From Cochliopodium minus (taxonomy: Eukaryota; Discosea; Himatismenida; Cochliopodiidae): a DNA stretch of 52,410 nucleotides. The stretch is taken from the NCBI GenBank assembly GCA_024220525.1, contig JAMYWO010000146.1, positions 57,150 to 109,559 on the forward strand, written 5' to 3'. The notes under the pieces are model-generated. The model worked only from the letters and a program-made list of their open reading frames with translations. It made no database searches and was not told where the DNA came from. Shown in pieces: positions 11,269 through 22,416 of the stretch (position 1 is its first letter; each line of letters starts with the position of its first letter). The position numbers and the translations under genes were made by a program.

Positions 11269-13299
11269 ATGCAGACAGAAGATTATTATAAACAAATAGT
11301 GGAAGCAGGAGAATACATCAAAAAGAATTTGGGATCAGCAGAAATTGCAATCACACTTGGAAGCGGTTTGAATGGATTTGTCGACAATTTGGACAGCTAT
11401 AAATCATTGAAATACAGTGAAATCCCAAATCTTCCAGTTCCAACTATTATAGGACATCCTGGAGAGATCTTTTATGGAGAAATGAAAGGTAAAAATGAAA
11501 AAATATTTATTTTGTTTTGTGAAAGCATATTGCAACTGATGATAAGTAAAGTATATTTAAATATTTGTCATTTCATTGAAAGATTATCTTAAATCGCCGG
11601 TATAACAGAAGTATTCACGTAAATTTAATTTCTGCTAATTTTCAGATCTTTATATACCCAAACATACTTAATCTCTTCGTACTATATAAGAAAGATAATC
11701 TTACGAGATCTGAATTATTTAATTATGCAGATCTTAATTTTTATTTTCTCAACTTGATTATAAGATAGTATCAAAATAGATTCAAATACGATATAAACAC
11801 AATATTAAATAATTATACTTAATTTGTTTAAAGGTACTATGTGAGTACCAGTATCTTTGTGTGAATTCTATATATAGCAAAGAAAAATTTTTCAAATATT
11901 ATTGATCAAAAAGTAATGGATGAAGGTGATAACATCTCCAATCATTGGATTTCGACCATAAATAAATCATATATAGATACGAGATCCCATAGGACAAAAA
12001 ATTTCAAGGGATTTTCAACTAATAATCTATATATCAAAAATCCAACGGAATTTATCGAAAAAAAACTGGATTTTAATACATTCCGAACTATTTTTCCTTT
12101 TATAGAATTATCTATGATATTTTAAATAAAATTAATTTCTTTAGGTAAAAAGATCTTCTGTTTGGCAGGGAGACTTCACGCTTATGAAGGAATAGAACTC
12201 TACAAAATCACTTTTTTGGCTCGCATCATGAACTACTTAGGTGTCAAGATATACATCGCTACCAACAGTTCTGGAGGATGCAAAAATGGAATGTTTGAAG
12301 GATGTATCATGGCCATCACTGATCACATCAACTTTTTCAAAAGAAATCCACTCGCAGGTATATTTTTTCTTCAAAATATGTTTTTTTTTGCTTTTTATTT
12401 TTTCTTCAAATTTTTATTTTATTTTATTTCATTTAAAAAAGAAACATTTGAACACGCCCAACTTGGAGAAGAAAATGAGTCTACCCATGACCTTTACAGT
12501 CAGCGTTTGATCGAATATGCAAGAACAGTATCCATCAAAACAGAACTACAATTATTTGAAGGTAAACTTCATCTTATTTTTAAATTTTATTCTAGTTTTA
12601 TATTTAACTTCTTATTATTTTTATTTATTTTTTTTTTTATTTTTTTTTTTGAAAATTATTTTACAATCATAGGTGTTTATTGTGGTGTTTGTGGTCCTAG
12701 TTACGAAACCCATTCTGAAGTTTATGCTGGTAGAATGTTGGGATGTTCCGCATTTGGAATGAGTAAAAAAAGATCAATCTAATTTTTTATTTTTTAATTA
12801 TTTTTAAAAAATTATAAAAAATTATTATTTTTGTTCATCATAATTTATTTTTATTTATAAAAAATTATTTTTAAAATTTTAAAAAGTTATTATTTTTATT
12901 TAAAAATTGATAGGTACTGTCCCTGAAGGTAATAACACAAATTTTTTTTTTCCTCCTTTATTTAAATCTTACTTTTACTCAAAATTTTTTTTAAAGTCAT
13001 GGTAGCTAAAACCCAAGGAATGGAAGTATTTGCAATTTCAATGATAACTAACTTGGCAGCTGGTAATTTCTCTTTTTTAAAAAATTGTTATTCAATATTT
13101 TTTGATTCTTATATTTTTAAATCATAAATTTTCATTCTTTTATTTTTCATTATTTTATTTTTCATTCTTTTTGTTTTTTATTTTTTTATTTCAAATTTTT
13201 TATTTCAAATTTTTTATTTTTTATTTCAAATTTTTTATTTCAAATTTTTTATTTCAAANAGTACTTCCTAAAAAAAATTTAAATGAAATAGTTAATTAG
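11269..13299 (+). CDS. PNP: Purine nucleoside phosphorylase, short C-terminus (253 aa)
   Basis: Seven exons keep phase: 11269-11488, 12145-12357, 12442-12561, 12673-12762, 12914-12928 (15 nt), 12997-13062 and 13262-13299 (TAG). The product follows trimeric PNP: ITLGSGLNGF (phosphate loop), GHPGEIFYGEMKGKKIFCLAGRLHAYEG, TNSSGG, ITDHINF, VCGPSYETHSEV and GMSTVPEVMVAKTQGMEVFAISMITNLAA. The enzyme splits purine nucleosides with phosphate in cytosolic salvage. The last exon reads LPKKNLNEIVN and stops about 25-30 residues before the usual C-terminal helix. Its acceptor sits next to a single N (13259) inside a tandem repeat, so the end may be an assembly fault. Intron 1 (656 nt) is far longer than the others and has a different texture. 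Confidence 0.85.
11489..12144 (+). other. Anomalously long first intron of PNP
   Basis: This intron is 656 nt, against 68-200 nt for the other introns of the gene. Between about 11550 and 12125 it lacks the long poly-T and poly-A runs typical of introns here. It repeats AGATCT-containing segments (near 11645, 11707 and 11730) and holds a 69-codon frame (11916-12125) that I do not recognise. It looks like inserted DNA of unknown source. No terminal repeats or target-site duplication are visible to me. Confidence 0.5.
13188..13258 (+). repeat. Short tandem repeat (about 14 nt, T-rich) beside an N
   Basis: Roughly five copies of a TTTTTTATTTCAAA unit run up to the ambiguous base at 13259, inside the last PNP intron. 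Copy number is probably uncertain in the assembly. Confidence 0.7.
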
Positions 13300-13362
13300 T
13301 AAAAAAGAAAAAATTAAATCAATAAAATATTTTTTAAAAAATGTTTAAATTAAAAGAAGTTA

Positions 13363-16300
13363 TCAAATAAGATTTTTACTCCAGTTTTCGTTCCAAGGTA
13401 TAGAAAAAATGTTGTAGTCAGATTCTTGATTCTCTCCTAAATTCTTTTTGGGAAGGAAAGGTGCCACATAGTTGACATCTTTTCCAATATGAGGCTTGCC
13501 ACTCTCCCTCAAAGAGTTGTTATTCAAAACAAGCAACTTTGCAAGTCCTTTGAGATGGTGGATATTGTAGGAATATATCTGAGGATTGACAGCATTAAGT
13601 TGTAAACCAGGGACAGCAACAGCAAAACCTTCAATTTAAATTTTTTTTTTATTCATTTTTTTTTTTATTTTTTTTTTTTTATTTTATTTTTTTTTTTTTA
13701 CCTCTCTTTGAATACTTGTTCAATCTTATTTCGTAGGTGAGAGATCTTCTAGTAAGATCAACGAGATTGTACCTCTCATTGATGGCTCTTTGAGCTCTTG
13801 GCAACATCCACACTTTAGATCCATCAAAACTAAGTTTTTTTTTTTCAAAATAAAGTTAAAAAAAAAGAATGAAATAAAAATGAATTAATTAATCAAATAT
13901 ATTCAATTAAAAAAAAATATTGATAGGAAAAAAACAAATTTTATTGGAAAAAAAAATTCTTTTTTATTTTACCCAACACAACAACTGTCAATATCAAATC
14001 CAATCAAAACTTCCGCAGGACTCTTGTATATTCTCAAAACGATTTGGATGTGTCTGTAAGGGAAGACATTAAGAATGGTGATGGCATTCTTTGTTCTGAT
14101 CACGTTTCCTTCTCCATTTGTGTTTTTCTTGATCATGTTGTAGATGTATTTTACTTTCTCCGTTGCTTGAGAAGGAGTGAGATCATAAAGAAATCTTGTA
14201 AAAATAAAAAAAAATTTTAAAAAAAAATAATCAAAAAAAATATATTTCACAAATCAATGTCGTTTGTGTAACTTCCTTTGTTAAGGTTTGGCTCCAAACT
14301 ACAGTTGACAGAACCACCAGCAATGAAAATATTGGAAAAGTCAAAATCTTTGAACATTCCACAAGAAAAACTCTCCCAGTTCTCAAAATACTTCTCTTTG
14401 CTTTGAACGATCGAAGGAGATCCAACAGGGTAAGCAGACTCTTCGAATCTTTTGAGAATAAGAGGTACATCGTTAGGAAGTTGAGATTTTTTGTAAACGA
14501 AAGAGCCGATATTGTTAAAAACGTCGATTAAAAGGAGGTATTTGTCATTCAAAGAAAAGTTGTTTCTGTCGTTCGCAAACAACTTTCTGATATTCTCCTC
14601 CTTTTCGTTACCCAAAGAAAATTTGCTCTCAGAAACCACTCTGGGATGTACATTTTGGAGTGCATCTTCGTACGAGATGATGTTGTAATTATCAAATTCT
14701 TCTTCATAAAAAGAATCACTCTCACTTGCTGCGAAGAAGTCTTTAGCCCTTCTTCTTCTTCTTCTTGGAATCTTTTTAGCTTTGCTTTTCTTCATTTTTC
14801 TTGGTGCTTTTATTTTTGCGGGCTTTTTCATTTTTGGCTTTTTCATTTTCTTTGAAGCCTTTTTTTTCTGAGGCTTTTTGTCTATTAAAAATAAAACTTT
14901 CTTCAAAATTTTTATAAACATTTTATGATAACTTACAACTAGATTCATTCACGACTTCTTCACTTTCGATTGATGAATCTCCAATACCAAAAGATTCATC
15001 TTTAGTAAAGCCAAAGGAAGGAACAGGAGTTGGCTGCGAGAAAGAAAGAGAAACAGAGTCTATGATACTTTGTTCATTTACTACATTGTCGATTCCCTCT
15101 CTGCATATTTCCACAACATAGCTGAGTTTTTGTTGATCTTTGTTGTAAATCACAAACTCGTCATCTTCGAAATCAGAAGGATTGAACAATGTTTTTCTTG
15201 TACCTTGTACACTATCATATCCAAAAGGAGGACTTGTGATACCTTTGGTTATCTTGCTTGTCTACCAAAAAAAAAAAAAAAATTATTAAATATATATTTA
15301 ATAAAAAGAATAGATGAACAAACCTTATAAACATTTCCTAAGCTCACATCTGCCAAAAATATGAATCTTGTTTGACGAGTTCCAGGTTTTGCATAAAAAG
15401 CACTTGTACAGGCAGCATTTCCATCTTTTTTAAAAGAAATGTGAATTTATTGTTATAAAAAATTATTTCTTTTTTTTTTTACAATAAAGCCCAAATCCTA
15501 ACATTCCAACGTCTGTTCTTTGAACACCAAGACCTTCAATATGTTTGGGCATTAATAAACCTCTACCCAAAATACCGAATACGGAAGATGGTCTTGTACC
15601 ATGGAATAAGAGTTGATCATTGCTAAATGAACTCTTGTACCTTGAAACCTCACTTTCTTTAGAAATTTTGAAGATACGTAAAACTTTGATGTCCTTTGTT
15701 TTGATTTGAGATCCTATAACATGCTTTTCTATTCTTTCAAACTCAAAGTCGTTTTTAGTGAGAGGAGTAATGTTACAATTTAGGGAATGATACTTCAAAT
15801 CAATCTCAGAAAGAGAAGAATTAGAATTCTGAATGACAGAGACGATGTCCTTCATCAACTGAAGTAACTCCTTCTTATCTTCATACATCGCATAAGTAGA
15901 GATGATGGCCTTTTGTGCTTCAGAACGAGATCTACCAAAACGATGAGGAATCCTAGAAAAAAAAAAAAAATTAATAATTCCAATACAAACACAAACATAA
16001 TTTTTGAAAAAAAATTTTTTTTTTTACAAAGTATAGAACTTGCTGCTCAAATCTTCGAGGGTCGCTTCTTTTGGGTTACCAGATAAAAGTTCTTTTTGCA
16101 AAAGATCCAAAACTTCTTCTCCTTTTAGAATGGTGGGGAGTTGCAAAACACCGAGAGGAGTTTCAATACCATGTTGGGATATTTTACATTGAACAACGTT
16201 GGTGATGGCATTACTACATTCTTCGTAAATGTATGAAATAAAGTCATGCACAGCAGGGTGTAAATTGCTTTGAGAACTGGATTGACATAGTTTGTTCTTT

Positions 16301-17615
16301 TGTTCTTTATTTATCCTTGCTTTTTCTGACCCGACATTTGCTGAAGACAATTCTAACAATTTATATCCCTTTCTTTTGCTTGTCTTTTCTAAGTAAAGAG
16401 TTTGGTAGGTGTATCTTGCATCATGAAGATCACTGCAACTTCTTATTTCTTTTCTTCCAGAATTAGGTTTGCTCATGATATCATCCGTTCTTCCATAATG
16501 ACTCTTTTTATTTGAGATTTAAATTAAAAAAGTAAATCAAATGAATAAAAAAAAAGAAATTTCACTTACGAATACTCTGTAATTGTTTGTTGTTTTTGAT
16601 TTATGTAATTCAAGACAATAATACTTGTTTTTATTTGCTCCAAATTCTGTCATTTGAAGGATATCAGTGCGTAATATTTCATAATCTTCAAATTGATAGT
16701 CATTGGAAGGATTATACCTGGAAACATGCTTTTTTATCGAACCAAATGAGCTCAATCTCTGACCCAATGGATTCCAGTTTAACTCATCGATATGTGTTTG
16801 GCTGTTGGATACGCTTGGTTGTTTATAAGGCTTATCTTCAAAACTATTAACATCATCTCCTCCTTCAGCATAATCATCTTCTGATTCATAATCCTCATCA
16901 TCATCATCCCCCTCTCCTTCTGCATACTCATCATCATAATCTTCGTAGGATTTTTCTTTCTTTTTCTTTGGTGCTTTCTTTTTCTCATATTCATAAATTA
17001 TCTGTTCCTCTTCTTCATAATCCTCATCATATTCACCCTCTCCCTCTGCATAATCTTCACCTTCATATTCTCCCTCTGCATAATCTTCATATTCTTTCTT
17101 TTCCTTCCTCCCAAAGGATATTTCATCAAAGTATATTCCTTCTCTATTATCCATTTCAACAATGAATTGTGGTCTATAATATTTTTCATCTACCTTTGAA
17201 TTAGAGTCCACACAATCCAATATCCTTTTTTGTGAATAGAAAATAAAAAAAATCAAATTTTTATTTATTCTATTTATTTTTTTTTTATCTTGTACCAATC
17301 CTCTGTTATTATAAAGCTTCCATTTTTTCTTGCTTTTTCTATTCTTAGGGAATCTCTATCATTCTCAGAGCATATCAAATGGGTGATATTATTAAGATAA
17401 GAGTTAAAAAATTTGCCGCCATTTTGCTTCAATATATCATTCAATGTATTTGTATCTATTGCTGATAAAGATGAATTGCTGCATATTGTTATATTTACTC
17501 CATTGAATATATTTGGTTGATTCTCTTTTTTTGTTTCATATTCTTCGATTTTTTTTCTATGTCTTTTTGCTCCTCCTTTTCCTAATCCTTTTCCACCTTT
17601 TCCACGTCCAGACAT
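13363..17615 (-). CDS. Poly(ADP-ribose) polymerase with N-terminal histone H4 tail copy, BRCT, WGR and C-terminal NTase-like module (1197 aa)
   Basis: Ten exons keep phase: 17296-17615, 16570-17224, 16028-16503, 15483-15952, 15324-15424, 14937-15261, 14251-14881, 13973-14194, 13702-13829 and 13363-13628. Residues 2-20 read [19 protein letters not shown], the H4 N-tail. A BRCT domain follows (ends WILDC, 107-111), then an acidic stretch, a WGR domain ([12 protein letters not shown]...[12 protein letters not shown]), a PARP helical domain and the catalytic domain. The catalytic domain has His601 (LLFHGT), Tyr640 (GFGLY) and Glu709 (DDEFVIY). [14 protein letters not shown] and DFEDDEFV make it closest to vault PARP (PARP4), so polymer synthesis is expected. 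After a Lys/Arg block (784-830) comes a nucleotidyltransferase-like module with GGS (971-973), NDIDLF (989-994) and GFDIDSCC (1058-1065). It probably modifies chromatin or repair factors. The H4 tail may recruit or mimic histone-tail enzymes. Confidence 0.88.
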
Positions 17616-18044
17616 ATTTTGCTTTTATTTTTATTTCAACAAAGAAAATAGAAATATTTGAATTAAAATCAATTAAAGCAAATAAAAATATATTGGAAAT
17701 TAATCCAAGAAAAAATTAAATTTTAATATGAAACTAAAATTGGATAAAATTGAACAAAAGATTTAAAATATCTTGTAATTCATTCAATCAAAAATTTTGA
17801 ACTTCCAAATATTGTTTGGTCAAAGTTTTTTTATTAATTTATTAATAAATAAATATTTTAATTAATTTGTAAAAAAAAGTAATCTTTTCTCAATTTCAAT
17901 TTTTCCAATAGTTAAAATGTTGGAAAAATCCAGTCCTGATTCTTTTTGAATAAAGAAATTTCCAAAGATATTTCTTTAGAATTTGAAATCTTTAATATTT
18001 GTTTCTTGTTGAACTAAAAATTAAAAAAAAATTGAATTAAAAAA
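17616..18044. other. Divergent intergenic region PARP / ankyrin protein
   Basis: This is 429 nt of AT-rich sequence between divergent start codons. It presumably holds both promoters. I see no distinct motif in it. Confidence 0.5.
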
Positions 18045-20040
18045 ATGCTTGAGGATGAAAAAGATTTAATATCGAGACTTAAGGTTGAGGTATCTGAGAT
18101 ATATAGATGCAATAAAGGTAAATATAAAAGATTATATGAAATTTTTTATTCAAACCACTCACCAATAACAAAGATGATTTGAATGATGAAGAATTTTTGA
18201 TAGCAATAGCGAATGATGTGAATGAATTGAAGGATTTGATTAACAATAAAAAATATAATATCTACAAATCGAATACAATTGAAGCAAGGCCGATAGATTT
18301 TGCAATGATGTTCAACAAGAATCTGCATATAATAAAGTATTTGCTCGAAGAAACAAATATGGATATAAAAATGAGAAACAATAAAGGAAGTTCATTGCTT
18401 CATCTGGCAGCATACAAAAATCCAAACATAGAGATTTTGAGGTATCTAGTAGATGAAAAGAAATTCGATATAAATTTGAAAAACAATGCACAATACATCC
18501 CCTTACACTTGTCATGCTACAAAAATAAAAATTTGGAAATAACAAAATATTTGATTGAGAAAAAGAGTGACTTAAATGTAACTAACGAAGTGGGATCATC
18601 ACCCTTTCTTTTATCGAGCTGCAACTTGACTGTTTTGAAATTTCTCCTAGATGTCAAGAAGTGCGATCTCAGCGCAAAAAACAAACATGAAAGCAATGTC
18701 CTTCACTTTGCTTGCATGCTGTCCACTGACTTGAATACCCTCAAGTATCTTATTGAACAGAAGAAATGTGATATGCATCTTAAATCTAAGAATGGCTTCA
18801 CTTCTTTACATATGTGCATAATGAATGTAATCTTTTTTTTTAATGTAAAAAATATTAACTAGAATTTTTCTTTTATCAAAAAAATTTTTTGGTTTTAAAC
18901 TTAATTTATTTATTATTTAAATTTTTTTTTTTTCTGTTATATTTCATCAAATTTTTATTTTCCATAAAAATATTTCTTTTAAATATATATAATTTAACAT
19001 GTTTAATTTTTTTTTTGCTCTTATAGACTCATAAAACATCTATTGATTTTATTAAATATTTGGTTGAAGAGAAAAAAACAGATTTAAATATAAAAGATAG
19101 CCAGGGCTGTCACTACCTCAACTTTGCTTGCAAAAAGACCAACAATTTGGAAATCATCAAATATTTTCTCAACAAAAATTTCGGAGCCATTCCCAACGAA
19201 AAAGGAAACACCATCATGCATTATCTCTGTCTAAACAGTACTGATAACGTTCACATCATTAAATATTTTTTAGAACACAAACAGAAGGACATACATTGTT
19301 TGAATAGTTTGAATCAAAGTTTGTTGCATTATGCTTGTAGCATCCATTCTCCTGAATTCAACAAAATCAAGTTTTTGGTTGAAAATAAGCTGGACGTGAA
19401 CCAAAAGGACAGCAAAGAGAGCACTCCTCTCCACTCTTTGGCTTTAACTCTCAAATCTGAAACAGATTTCCAATTTGCCAAATCCATCCTTATTTATTTC
19501 ATTTGCCACAAAGCTGATCTGGAATTCATTAAAAAAGGATCTCAAATCTCCATCAAACAAACTTTCATTGAGAAATATCCTCCCTTCAGAGAATTCTTTG
19601 AGAATGCAGAAAACGGAAATATTTGGAATTCTTCTCTCAATAAGTACTTCTCGAATGAAATTCAGCACAAAATTTTCGTTTTTTTGCTTTCTCTCAAAGT
19701 TGCCATCTCTTCTCCTTTTAAACTTAAAATTCCCAAATATGTTAAATTCATCATGATAAATTCTTTCGTTTCTTTTTCTATGTTCCCTTCTAAATATGTT
19801 GATAACTCCTTAATTATCAAAGAAGTTCTCGACATGAAAAACAAACAGATTCAAGAAATGAAAATGAATCACAACAATGTCATTTCTTCTAATCAAATTC
19901 ATACCGAAAAACTTCAAAATGATAATTTTGTTTTGAAAGGACAGCTGGAGGAAAAAACTAATCAAATAGAAAAAATGAGGGAAGAAGTAGAAAGGTTAAA
20001 AAAGGAATTACTTAGTATAAAAGAACAATTTAACAAATAA
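18045..20040 (+). CDS. Ankyrin-repeat protein with C-terminal coiled coil (579 aa)
   Basis: Three exons keep phase: 18045-18117, 18174-18826 and 19027-20040 (TAA). The body is a chain of about ten ankyrin repeats (for example GSSLLHLAAYKNPNIEILRY and YIPLHLSCYKNKNLEITKY) spaced 33-37 residues apart, up to about residue 430. A non-repeat helical part follows. The last 60 residues (MREEVERLKKELLSIKEQ) form a coiled coil suited to dimerisation. Ankyrin arrays bind proteins. No enzymatic domain or membrane segment is visible. The partner is unknown. The first 24 codons are assigned because they splice in phase at a good GTAAAT donor. Confidence 0.82.
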
Positions 20041-20415
20041 AAACATTTTTTTTTCATTGTATTTCCTTGAAATAATCTTGTTATTTTTGAAAGATTCAAC
20101 AACTAATAGAATTACATGTGATGTAGAATCAATTCTGTCTTTAGATATTTCATGTAATACATCACAAAACTATTTCAGTGTTATTTTCGATATTGTCTAG
20201 CTCATTGAGGATATTACTTCAACATGGTTTGTGTTTCTTTCTATTCCCTCTTTTTCCTACTAATAATTTCAACATTTTTGAAAGAAAGATGATTTTTTCT
20301 TTCTCACAAGTTTTATCTTTCAAATAATGAACTTTTCTTTTCTTTTCTTTGATCTCATCATCTCTCAATTTATTCAACAAATATATAAAAAAAAAATCTC
20401 TTTATTTTTTAACTT
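20041..20415. other. Convergent 3' intergenic region
   Basis: This is 375 nt of AT-rich sequence between the stop codons of the ankyrin gene and the minus-strand small protein gene. I see no gene or structured element. Confidence 0.5.
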
Positions 20416-20973
20416 TTATTTATAGTTATTAACAAAGCATTTTGTCCAAAATTTAATATGCTCCTTTATTAACATCTTAATTACTCCCGTGTATTCTCCT
20501 TCTATTTCCAAGAGAAGTTTATCAATTTTCTCGAAATAAATTTCCTTTGTCATAATATGAAAAAGTCCAGAATTAGATCCTTCTATCAAATTTCTTCCTT
20601 CTATTACATTTAGATCTTTTTCAATAATTTTAATTAAATACAATTCTAATTCCTCCAAAACAAACAAAATCTTTTTCCTTTCCTCCGATTTAAAACACTT
20701 TAATTCTCTTATTATATATTCATTTCTTAAAAAAGTTAAATCTTTCTCTAACCACAAATCATCTCCTTCAAAGGATTCTTTTTCTAGATCACTCCAATCT
20801 TCTTTTAAATAAAAATCTTCTTCATAATCGTCACAGAATATTTCTTCAGTTTTAATTTCGATTTCTTCAAATTTAATTATTTCCTCTGTCTCTTTCTTAA
20901 CAAATAATTCATTATTTGATGTTTCTTTTTCATTTTTCTTACTCAATTTTGATTTACTATTTTTAATTCCCAT
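20416..20973 (-). CDS. Small acidic protein with N-myristoylation signal (185 aa)
   Basis: A single uninterrupted exon starts MGIKNSKSK, which fits the N-myristoyltransferase consensus well (Gly2, Ser6, Lys7). With the following lysines it would place the protein on the inner face of a membrane. The rest is Glu/Lys-rich and mostly helical, and I do not recognise a family. The next minus-strand gene, the formin at 22417, also starts MG. The start codon is the first ATG after a T-rich leader. The coding call rests on the length of the frame in AT-rich DNA and on the clean N-terminal signal. Function is unknown. Confidence 0.65.
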   Translation of the reverse strand: MGIKNSKSKLSKKNEKETSNNELFVKKETEEIIKFEEIEIKTEEIFCDDYEEDFYLKEDWSDLEKESFEGDDLWLEKDLTFLRNEYIIRELKCFKSEERKKILFVLEELELYLIKIIEKDLNVIEGRNLIEGSNSGLFHIMTKEIYFEKIDKLLLEIEGEYTGVIKMLIKEHIKFWTKCFVNNYK

Positions 20974-21256
20974 TTTTTATTTCTTTTTTTTTTCTTTTAT
21001 TATGCTTTTCATTTTCGTGAATTCTTTTTCTCAATTAAATTTTTTAATATTATTTTTCATTTTCAATAATTTACTTAAAAAAAAAGTTGATGAATATGGT
21101 TATAGATCGTAAAAAATCTTTTAGGATGTTATTAATAAATTGAGCATATTTGTTTCACAAAAAAAAAAAAATTTCAAAAAAAAAAAATAATATAAAATAT
21201 ATAAAAAGAAAAAAAAAAAAATAAAAGAGAAAACCAGTTACCATTATTATAAGAAA

Positions 21257-22217
21257 ATGCAAAATAATGGTCGTGGAATGGAAGAAATAGAGGCTAATAA
21301 TCTTGAAGAAAAAGAATACATTTCGATGAAAGATTTTGAAATTAAGGATCAATGGGACTATAGAGAGGATGGGAATGATAATACTTCAAATGATAAAACC
21401 ATGCAGAATGAAAAAGAAGAGGATCTTTTCAACGATGATGGTGCAAGTAATAAGCGTGATACATTCTCGGATGATAATGAACCTTTACACATCTTTGATA
21501 AATCTCTTGCAGAAATTGACAACTCAACCGAAATCCAAAAAGATCAAAATAATTCTGCAAAGTATCTTTCTATAGACAAGAAAAGGAAAGAATGTGATCT
21601 ACAAGATAAATCCCCAAATAAAAAGACTCATCCCTCAGTCTCTTTCATTCTTAATAATGTGCTGAGCATTCCCTTTCATTGTGTGATATTTCTCTTGCCA
21701 TCCTATAGAGATAAATTGAACATAGAGGAAGCGAAAAAATATATATATGGTAACAAAAACTTTCAAAAATTTTTTAATTTTCAATATTCAATCTAATTAT
21801 CATTTTATAGACCCAATCATTGAGAAAATTATACCCATAAAATATGGGTTTGTATCAACATACGAATTGAGAAATCCAGAATTCACTCTTGCAAAATTTA
21901 TCACTGCCAAAAAGAATTCCATAATATTCAAATTGGAAGAGTACCTCAAACAAAAATACCCTCAATTAAAATTGAATCAAAGATTGGATGAGAGCAGTTT
22001 TGGGGAAATAAAAGATAATCTGAAAGGATCAGATCACACCGAATCTATTCATCTCATCTGCATGGATCTCAAAGGAAGGAAATCACAAAAGAAAAAATGT
22101 CTATGGAAAAACTTGGGTCTTCAAAATTACTCATTCCAAACAATGAGCTTCCACTACATTGATGAAAATGATTTTGAGAAGAATCTTGTCTATGGAGATA
22201 ATTATTTCCAAAAATAG
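21257..22217 (+). CDS. Unknown protein (299 aa), two exons
   Basis: Exons 21257-21749 and 21811-22217 (TAG) join in phase across a 61-nt intron. The first half is acidic and polar and probably disordered, with a basic stretch KKRKECDLQDKSPNKK that may be a nuclear signal. The second half is a compact mixed domain (KIIPIKYGFVSTYELRNPEF, FITAKKNSIIFKLEEYLKQK, ESIHLICMDLKGRKSQKK). I do not recognise the family. No signal peptide or membrane segment is seen. Confidence 0.65.
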
Positions 22218-22416
22218 ACATCTTTTTTTATTAATCTCTTGATCCTTTTTTTGAAATCAACTTTTTTATTTTTTTAACTTTTTAATTCTTGGGCTATAAC
22301 TATTCGTGTTAATGTAAATTTAACATTTATTATCTTTGCTAAGAATTATAAGAGAGGTTATTTAATATTTCAATTTGGCTTAAAAAGACAGGTCTTGTTG
22401 ATTATAATTAAAATTA

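Noticed and set aside
11916-12125. 69-codon frame inside PNP intron 1
   Set aside because: Not recognisable as a protein family and enclosed in an intron. Kept only as evidence that the intron is unusual.
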